This document shows, one piece after another, positions 56,223 to 64,000 of a stretch of DNA of 64,000 bases (positions are counted from its first letter, which is position 1; each line of letters begins with the position of its first letter). The position numbers were made by a program, and so were the translations under genes. Below the pieces are notes generated by a model. It worked only from the letters and a program-made list of their open reading frames with translations. It did not search any database and was not told the DNA's origin. Source of the DNA: Papaver somniferum (Eukaryota > Streptophyta > Magnoliopsida > Ranunculales > Papaveraceae); assembly GCF_003573695.1 (NCBI RefSeq), contig NC_039358.1:233319560-233383559 (forward strand), read 5' to 3'.

Positions 56223-57930
56223 TTGGAACCTATCCCGGATCTTCAATTAAAACTCATACCAACCGGACAAACCCTCATGGAGTGGAACAAGAACAAATTT
56301 GGCCATCTTCCAACTATGATCAGAAAATCGACGACAAAGATAAAACAGGCTCAACATCAGTGTGCTACCCAATCGGGTGACGACCTGGAATTCTGTCTGG
56401 GTCAGGAACAAAAACTAAGAAGAGATCAAAGAGAACTACTACAATGTCACGCAACATACTGGCAACAAAGATCCAGAATCCAATGGCTACAATGAAGTGA
56501 TCTCAACAAAACCTTCTTCCACACTCAACCAACCATCCACCGAGCATGCAACAATATACAACAAATTCATGACCCACAAAACAACTAGGGTCAATATGAA
56601 GGAAGATGTGGCTCAACTCATTCTTGACCATTTCTCCCAACAATACACAGCTCAACATAGAATCATAGATGAAGATCTTTTCATACATATCAATCCCAGA
56701 TGAAGTCCCATACAAATGGACCTTCTTACTAAAGAGGTAACTACAGAAAAAATCAAATAAGCTTTATTCTCCATAAACTCCGAGAGTGCTCCTGGTCCAG
56801 ATGGTTATACGAGTAAGTTTTTCAAAAAAATTTGAGAAACAACTCATCCTCAATTGGTTGCCATGGTTCGAAAGTTTTTTCAATGATCTTAATATACATC
56901 CATTCATGAACCACACAAACCTAACACTAATACCTAAAGTGGACCACCCATCAAAGCCTTCTCAATTCAGACCCATAGGTCTGTAACGTCACTTATAAAA
57001 TCATTGCAAAAATCCTAGTTAATCGAATTAGACCATTACTCCCTTTTCTGATAAGCCCTTTTCAAAGTGCCTTTGTATCATAAAGATCAGTTCATGATAA
57101 CATATCAATTGCTAGAGAGCTATTTCACCATATAAAAAATTCAAGCCTCACCAAAGACCCGAAAATAGCTCTAAAGCTGGATATCCAGAAAGCCTACGAC
57201 AGCTTAGATTGGTGATTCATCAAAGCTTCCTTCACCAAACTTGGATTTTCAACAATCTTTGTAGATTACATTATGTTACGCGTCATAACTATTACATACT
57301 CGATCAACATAAATGGCACACCTCATGGATATATCAGCCCAACTAGAGGTATTAGACAAGGAGATCCAATCAAAAGTTGGTTCGCCGACTTAACATTTCA
57401 AGAAAAGCGCCACCAATTATTCCTTTAATGTATGTTGATCATCTTCTAATCACATATAAATCTTCCGCTGAGAGTAATCTCCAACTCAAGAACCTACTTC
57501 ACTCTTACGGCACTTCGGCAGGCCAGGTAATTAATACTTGCAAATCAGTAATTATTCATCGCCCGAGATTGGATCCCATTGAAATAAGTACTCTGCAGCA
57601 ATTTTTCGAAATGTCGTCCACATCAAAAACCTCGATTTATCTTGGAGTCCAATTCAAACAAGGAAGAACATCTAATCACACCTTTGCACCGCTTCTTCAA
57701 AGATTAACTCGAAAAACTAAAGGGTGGATGACAAAATGTCTGACTCCAGATGGAAGAATTGTCCTCATTAAAACCTCCCTAACTCCCATCTCAAACCACC
57801 TCATACAAACACAAAATCTACCCATCAATGTTCACAAACAAATAGATCGTATAACGAGGATTTTTTTCTGGAGACATGATTCATCAGTTAAAAAGATTCA
57901 TCTTATTGGTTGGGATAAAGTAAGAAAACC
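56223..57930 (+). pseudogene. LINE-C linker and reverse transcriptase (broken)
   Basis: The linker ends in the typical HATYWQQRSRIQWL (56440-56495). Reverse transcriptase follows with many stops: APGPDGYTSKFFKK near 56790, LTLIPKVDHPSKPSQFRPIGL ending 56986, KLDIQKAYDSLDW near 57176, and RGIRQGDPI near 57350, then a deletion. The last frame, 57377-57930, has MYVDHLLITYKS where the catalytic FADD(L)LL is expected, so the first catalytic Asp is kept and the second is His. Clearly dead. Confidence 0.8.
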
Positions 57931-60256
57931 TGTTAGAGCATTGCTCGGTCGAACTCGCATGTGTTGCTATATCAAGCATGTTTGTCAATGTTACTGATCA
58001 AAACTATAAGTCTTGATTTCTAGCCTATATAGCTAAAGGTCTCGGACTAGGATAGAAAGTGTAGTTGACCTCAAGACTCCATGGAAATCATCATACAAGA
58101 CGAAGGACTACTCAAGGAACTGGTGGATCTTCATCGACTAAAAGGTATGTGGAGACTTGAACTTATCTGTCACTCAAAAGTCTATCTACTCTATCTCCTA
58201 TTCTTGAGACAAAAGTCGTGTTGACATATAGACTTTCATTATACACATTTTCTATTTGGAGCCGAGTTTATCTCTCCTATCTATTTCTCGAAATATGTGT
58301 TGGTAAGCTTTCGCTTTAGACAAATTCATCTTTACCTAGTGACGAAAGTCATGTTATGTTTCAATCACTTAGGAAATTGCTTTGACGAAAAATGGTCTGT
58401 GAATAACGACTGTATAACGTCCTCAGAGAATGTTTCAATAATTGAAATGAGAGTTTAGATTACATAACCATTGGTAGGGTATAAGCGTTTTTGTGGACAC
58501 ATATATGTATAAGTCCTTATTCCTTGAACCAAAGTTTGCGAACTTTGTTGATCAAGAGAAACGGAATGTGGCGTGAGCCAAGTCCGCGAACCGGCGGTAA
58601 TTTGTGAACTCCTTCCGTGAGCTTAAGTCCGCGAACTTGAGTAGGTTATATCTAAAATCGGTTGTTCTTGAACTCATGTTTATATAAACTAAGAAATGCT
58701 TTTGGAAACCGTGACTATAAAGTTCATGAACCGATTCGAGTGAATCAAACCGTTTTTGGTTCGATTGTGTCTGGCGTAGTTACATAAGATCTAAGCAATT
58801 GAACAACTCTCTAACTAGTTCATTTGAGTAATTTGGACTAGTTATGGTGAAGAAGAATATGGTGGATATGAAAGTGATCATATGGCTAACCATTTTGTTA
58901 ATTATTGTTGAACCAACAAATGTTAATGTTTGGGAACGGTTACATAAACCCAAAATTGAACATTTCATTTGTGTGTAACAAGCTAAGCTTTCGATCCAAC
59001 GGTTGAGAAATATTAGCTTGAATCTAATCAGGTTTTCATCTAACGGTGACTATTGAATGCTTTGTTACCAAGCTAACATTGAATGCAAACCCTGATTTGA
59101 AACACTATATAAGGGAGAACTCTAGCAACTGGGAAACCTAATCCCCACACCTTGTGTGATACTAGTTGTGCTAAGCTAGAGTCGATTCTCATTTAACCTT
59201 TGGTTTCTTCTTCTAAACCAGGTTAACGACTTAAAGACTTCATTGGGATTGTGAAGCCAGACCGATACTACTTTTCTTGTAGTTGTGTGATCTGATCTTT
59301 CTATTTCTATTGTTAATAATTGACTTGAGATTTTATATCTCCGATAGGAAAGATAGAAAAGTAATCACAAACACTTCGTCTCATCGTTTATGATTCCGCA
59401 ATATCTTTTTTCGTTGCGTCGATTAAGATTATTGTGAGGTGATTGATAATACTAGGTTGTTCTTCGGCAATATAAGTCCGGTTTATCAATTGGTTCCTGT
59501 TCACCTTGATATATCAAAAGACGGAATAAAACTCATAGGTATATTCGTGGGAGACGGATTTATATATCATCGTAGACTTTTATGTGTGATACGAATTTGT
59601 TTATTAAAGTATTCGACTTTGGGTCGTAGCACCTCTTAGTTGTGGGTGAGATCAGCTAAGGGAATCAAGTACGTAGCATCCTGCTGGGATCAGAGGCGTA
59701 GGAGCATAACTGTACCTTGGATCAGTGTGAGATTGAGTGGGGTTCAACTACAGTCCAGACCGAAGTTAGTTTGGAGTAGGCTAGTGTCTGTAGCGGCTTA
59801 ATATAGTGTGTGTTCAATCTGGACTTAGTACCGGGGTTTTTCTGCATTTATGGTTTCCTCGTTAACAAAATTTTGGTGTCTGTGTTATTTCTTTTACGCA
59901 TTATATTTTGTTATATAATTGAAATATCACAGGTCGTGCGTTGTTCAATCAATTAGAATATCCGACCTTTTGGTTGTTGATTTAAATTGATTGACACTTG
60001 GATATTGTTCTTTGGTACCATCCAAGTTATCTCTCTAGTATTTGATAAATTGATTGACACTTGGATTGACACTCGCAGATTTCTATTTGCTTGAGTATAT
60101 ATCAAATCGAGAGCTTGAGATATAAACTCCTTGATATAATTTTTATCTAGATTGAGTCTGACTGTCTAGTTGATTCTCTATAAAGTATATTGGATTTTGT
60201 CCATACAGATTGCTAAGCGAAATATTGGGTGTGGTTGTTGTAACCCCGCTTTTTCA
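57931..60256 (+). repeat. Solo LTR, 2326 bases
   Basis: Starts TGTTAGAGCATTGCTCGGTC, ends CCCCGCTTTTTCA, and is flanked by a perfect duplication AAACC (57926-57930 and 60257-60261). The LINE-C frame is continuous when the LTR and one duplication are skipped (WDKVRKP joined to ISEGGLGIRK), which fixes both ends. A TATA box is at 59106-59113. There are no internal genes, so this is the product of recombination between two LTRs. A reverse-oriented copy of the same family begins at 63284. Superfamily not determined; long LTRs of this kind are frequent in Copia elements. Confidence 0.92.
59106..59113 (+). promoter_or_regulatory. TATA box in the solo LTR
   Basis: TATATAAG within ACACTATATAAGGGAGAAC, about 1.18 kb into the LTR; a plausible core promoter of the former element. 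Confidence 0.5.
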
Positions 60257-60261
60257 AAACC

Positions 60262-61173
60262 AATATCTGAAGGAGGGCTAGGCATAAGGAAAAGCAATAA
60301 TCATAACAAGGAAATTCTCATGAAAATAATATGGAATTTACATGAACAACCTAACTTCATTTGTGGAAGTCTATGCAGTGAAAAATATCTCAACCGGCAA
60401 CCAATTCTACAGGGCATTGATACTATACTATCTTCCTCCAACGCTCAATCGAGACAATTAGCATCACTCGTCCCTACCATGAAACAATTGATTTTTCATT
60501 TTATTAGAAATAAGTTATCAACACCAACAGAAGACGACTGGATTCCACACTCCCCAAACCTAGACCCAGCTGAATGTTACCCTATCCGGAAAGTGGCTGA
60601 TATCATTGATCCGATCTCTCATAACTGGAACCAGGAAAAATTAAACACCCTACCCAATCATACATCTCAGAAAATAATAAACGTCCACCTATCCAAAGAT
60701 ACCCCCAGGACAAAATAATCTGGCCCCATTCAAAATCTGGAAAATACACTACTTCATCGGGATACAAATGTCTAACCCAAGGTCAACCTACTCAAAAACC
60801 CCTCCCACCTACAAAATTCTTGTGGACTTTGTCGTTTCCACCAGAAATTCAGCTTTTTTTGTGGAAAGCAATCAATGAGGGTCTACCAACCTTTTCTCTC
60901 CTACATCACATCCATCTGACCAATTCCGACATTTGCCCCAGATGCAACGCTAATCAGGAATCAACGACTCACCTGCTAATTCACTGCCCAATGGCGACTT
61001 CAGCTTGGAACACCTTATTCACTCAGCTATCAACCTTACCAAATCCAACTATAACCCATATGTCCTTTAATGCCGCAAACGACCATTTCCCAAATTCTGC
61101 AACAATCAGCACCAGTATCTGTCATCTCTTCTGTTTGCTTTCTATTCTGGACTTTATGGCTGGCCAGAAATGA
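60262..61173 (+). pseudogene. LINE-C ORF2 after the solo LTR, with zinc-finger-like region
   Basis: Continues the reverse transcriptase C-terminal part (ISEGGLGIRKSNN, WNLHEQPNF) to 60718. The zf-RVT-like region is at 60820-61173: LSFPPEIQLFLWKAINEGLP, then C-x2-C in DICPRCNANQESTTHLLIHCP. A stop lies at 60716-60718, and there is a gap of about 100 bases with frame changes between the two. Confidence 0.78.
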
Positions 61174-61500
61174 GCTAATTTACCGCCAAAAGCAAATAAC
61201 ATCAGAAAAAATACTGGCTTGGGAGAAAAAACAACATCAAGAATATTTCGTAGCAATAGAATCCTTACCTCCAATGTTACCAGGAGATTCACCGGTTCTT
61301 AACCACTCAAGAAATGCCAAAAGGATTTCGACAATTTCGGTAGGTTGGTCCACATCAAACTTGAATTAGATTAAGATTAATGCAGATGGTGCAGCCGTGG
61401 GGCATCCATGTTTCGCAGGTGCCGGTTTCATTTGTAGAGACTCTGCATGTACTGAACGTGGAAGAGTGTTTATATTATGGTTGATGGGTTAGACGTTCTT
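61174..61500 (+). pseudogene. LINE-C RNase H start (truncated)
   Basis: WTLWLARNELIYRQKQIT, then after a stop KINADGAAVGHPCFAGAGF, the first strand pair of RNase H with its Asp. The domain ends after about 45 residues near 61480; the C-terminal half is missing. Confidence 0.65.
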
Positions 61501-61841
61501 TCCAAACTAAACTACTGTTTCTCATATGGGTTGGCTTGGAGCGTTAAGATATCTTAGAAAAACACCAAATTATGGGGGTCTGCAATTTTAGGAGAAATAT
61601 ATTGTGGATGGATCAAGCGTCCATAGGTATATACCTAACTTCATTGGTTTCTGTGGCATCATAGAGGTAAATATCAAAATTATTTTTTAAGAAACTTTAA
61701 GAATTTTTATGAAAAAATAAAAATACAAACATGGTCAAAAATACTAAATTATCGATTAATTTGTAGTATTGGTGGTATACCTACTCCCGTGTTGGTAAAC
61801 CAATTTTTAAACACAATATCCATAGAATTCCAATACTTGAC
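61501..61841. other. AT-rich gap after LINE-C
   Basis: No coding sequence or repeat recognised. Confidence 0.4.
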
Positions 61842-63006
61842 ATGGACTACACGACTAACTGGGCGAAGGACACTGGTAGCGACGGCTCATCTTCTAGTTT
61901 TGTTTTGAGATATCAACAGATGACTCGGAGCCACAAGAATGTTTATGTCCACCCTTACTTTAATTTTCCTAAGTTGCAAAATGAGGAGGTACGAGCTATT
62001 CTCGATTATTCCCTCAAAGAGTTGTTTTTGACGCTCCGAAAAGGGACAGTGGTGTTTGGTACATGGGAGAATGACTATTGTTCTTATTATAGGGGATTTA
62101 CACAATTGCAATTAACCCGAACACCAGATGAAAACCTCCGCATCAAATTTTGTTTGGGAGAGAATGACGCCGTGGGAGGTGTGATATTATAAACACACAC
62201 GTGGTATTGAGGAATCACAGTATGTTAACTGGTACCAGTCAATTGCAAAGTCTTTAATTAGTACACACAACATGCATATATATGGGTTTGATTTCCCAGG
62301 GTTATCACGCATGGATCTTGATATGAAGATCGTTCCTAGCCAGACGCCTCTAGAAGATACATGCTTTATGAGTTACCCCACCACGTATGGAAGTTCTTCA
62401 TCTTCCTCATCAAATTTACACGAAATCCGTTGGTAGATGCCAAGTATTACTTCACAAGGTGAGCCAAACACGATATGCATGCTTACTACAATGTGGATTC
62501 CAGTAATGATGAGTTGAAGAGACAACTTAACGATATGCATTGGTTGGTTCGGAAAACCAGCCAATGCATATCGTTTGGATTCAGAAAACCAGTCAATGTC
62601 TATACACGTGAGTATGTCAGAGATGGCAGACAGACACAATGTTTGGATTGAGTCCAACTATAAATGCTGATGGGTGTTCACAGTCTTTCGATTATACCAG
62701 TAGTAACAAATCATGGCACAACAATGATATAGTGGTGGGAGATACACAAGCACCCAATACTTCACCATAAATTGTTCATGTTTCTCAACCTCCACTGATA
62801 CAACCTTATCCGAGACGTATTTCATCATCATTCTCGCCATACAACCCAATTTAACCTTATTGCACTGTTACACCACTACAACAAACCGCTTATACATTTG
62901 GAGCACCGAGTATTTTCCAAAAATCACCTAGTGGTCTTCAACCATTTCCTCCCACGTTTCAACATTTCCAAAGTTTGTTGGCAAGTGGGGGTATCCTAGA
63001 TCTTTG
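61842..63006 (+). pseudogene. Decayed gene of unknown family
   Basis: A true ATG opens 116 codons (61842-62192) with KNVYVHPYFNFPKLQNEEVR and GTVVFGTWENDYCSYYRGF. Related-looking codons follow in broken frames: GFDFPGLSRMDLDMKIVPSQ near 62290, a Ser run near 62390, then a Pro/Gln/Ser-rich tail (SQPPLIQPYPRRISSSFSPY, later TFGAPSIFQKSP) closing with SLLASGGILDL and TGA at 63004-63006. The tail has TAA codons where CAA is plausible (62768 and 62853 areas). I do not recognise the family. The layout, a structured N-terminal part and a low-complexity tail, would fit a transposon-domesticated or transposase-like gene, but nothing in it proves this. Confidence 0.35.
62529..62575. repeat. 47-base inverted repeat (hairpin)
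   Basis: AACGATATGCATTGGTTGGT and its near-perfect complement are separated by a short loop (CGGAAA region), with one mismatch in about 20 pairs. A third copy of CGATATGCAT lies at ~62470. It sits inside the decayed gene. Confidence 0.75.
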
Positions 63007-63283
63007 AGAATGAACTTCAGGACCAGAAGATAATAATGGACGATGTTAGAGAAATTGTAATTGTAACTTTTAATTCTGCTACCTTCTACTTATAATTTTA
63101 ATCAATTAAAACTACGACTGTGTCATGCCCCAACCTAATTAACTGCTTGGCTAATATGACTACAACCTAATTGAAGCATCAAATCTAGATTATCTATTTT
63201 GGGAATCATAATTATATAAACTAATACCAAGGCAAACACAAACACTCTGATATTATATAAATGAAAATATCTCGAGTGATATG
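63007..63283. other. Intergenic gap before the inverted LTR
   Basis: AT-rich, no coding sequence recognised. It would contain the target duplication of the LTR element that starts at 63284. Confidence 0.4.
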
Positions 63284-64000
63284 TGAAAAAGCGGGGGTCT
63301 AACAACACCTCCCAATATTTTTCTTAGCAATCTGTATGGACTAACTTCGAAATACTTTGCTAGAGAATCAACTAGACAGTCAGACTCAATCTAGATAAAA
63401 GTATCTCAAGGAGTTAATATCTCTCTCTTGTTTTTGATATTACTCAAGCTAATAGAAATCAGCGAGTCCTAATCAAACACAAGGAATACTTGGACGGTAC
63501 CAAAGACCAATGTCCAAGGACCAATAAACATCAATCAAAAACCAAAGGTTGGATTTCCAATTGATGATCACGAACGCACAACCTGTATTATTTAAATTAT
63601 ATAAAATATAATGCGGAAAAGAAATAACACAGACACCAGAAATTTTGTTAACGAGGAAACCGCAAATGCAAAAAAACCCCGGGACCTAGTCCAGATTGAA
63701 TACACACTGTATTAAGCCGCTACAGACACTAGCCTACTCCAAGCTAACTTCGGACTGGACTATAGATTAACCCCAATCAGTCTCCCACCGATCTAAGGTA
63801 CAGTTGTACTCCTATGCCTCTGATCCCAGCAGGATACTGCGCATTTGATTCCCTTAGCTGATCTCACCCACAACCAAGAGTTGCTGCAACCCAAAATCGC
63901 AGACTTGATAATAAACAAATCTGTCTCATACAGAAAAGTCTATCAAAGAATAAATATGTCTCCCACAGATAAACCCTAGGTTTTTTCCCGTCTTACGATA
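63284..64000 (-). repeat. Long LTR of the solo-LTR family, reverse orientation, cut by the window
   Basis: Begins TGAAAAAGCGGGGG, the complement of the solo LTR 3' end, and aligns along its whole visible length to the complement of about 59530-60256. It shows many substitutions and some indels, so it is a separate insertion of the same family. Whether it is another solo LTR or one end of a full element cannot be seen. Confidence 0.85.

Larger units (their letters stand above)
56223..61500 (+). mobile_element. LINE-C, decayed plus-strand L1-type element
   Basis: 5'-truncated (no endonuclease seen). Order: linker (56223-56700), reverse transcriptase (56730-57930), solo LTR insertion (57931-60256), remainder of ORF2 (60262-60718), zinc-finger-like region (60820-61173), and start of RNase H (61375-61480). 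Frames are broken throughout. It differs in sequence from LINE-A and LINE-B. Confidence 0.85.

Overview
This is nuclear DNA of a flowering plant, most likely a eudicot. The evidence is a restorer-of-fertility-like (RFL) pentatricopeptide gene, plant F-box genes, plant L1-type LINEs with RNase H domains, a Tat-lineage Ty3/gypsy element with two RNase H domains, and a Mutator-like element with 9-bp target duplications. The sequence is AT-rich and dominated by nested transposons. I cannot place the species with confidence.

Region 1 (1-39547) is a direct tandem array of a ~10.5-kb unit. A left-truncated unit U1 is followed by U2 (9104-19640), U3 (19641-30157) and the last unit U4 (30158-39547). 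Each complete unit holds, left to right: an F-box gene fragment (-), a cluster of TGACTC/GAGTCA words, the 3' end of one LINE (LINE-B, -), a 3' module, an RFL-PPR gene (-), and a second LINE (LINE-A, -) whose tail abuts the PPR start. A Mutator-like element and a foldback element sit inside LINE-A. PPR copies 1, 2 and 4 encode the same 480-residue protein; copy 3 is broken by clustered indels. The breakpoint between units lies inside the foldback element.

Region 2 (39548-51450) is the unique right flank. It continues LINE-A toward its 5' end (ORF1, then 5' UTR), so U4 is the unit still joined to the pre-duplication flank. A 9.26-kb Tat-type LTR retrotransposon (41735-50990, target duplication GGACT) is inserted in the LINE-A 5' UTR. 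It lacks gag, has a broken pol, and between pol and the 3' LTR carries an antisense, apparently spliced coding region (47555-50058) with a long coiled coil. This is the most interesting item in the window.

Region 3 (51450-56200) holds a diverged relative of the PPR 3' module (52172-52830) and an F-box gene with one frameshift (54589-55855).

Region 4 (56223-64000) is a decayed plus-strand LINE (LINE-C) split by a 2326-bp solo LTR with a perfect AAACC duplication, an unrecognised decayed gene (61842-63006), and an inverted copy of the same LTR family running off the right end.

In functional terms the only candidate host functions are RNA binding in organelles (PPR) and substrate recruitment to SCF ubiquitin ligases (F-box). 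Everything else is transposon-derived. Many one-base differences between units lie in homopolymers, so some frameshifts may be consensus errors in a hard-to-assemble array.
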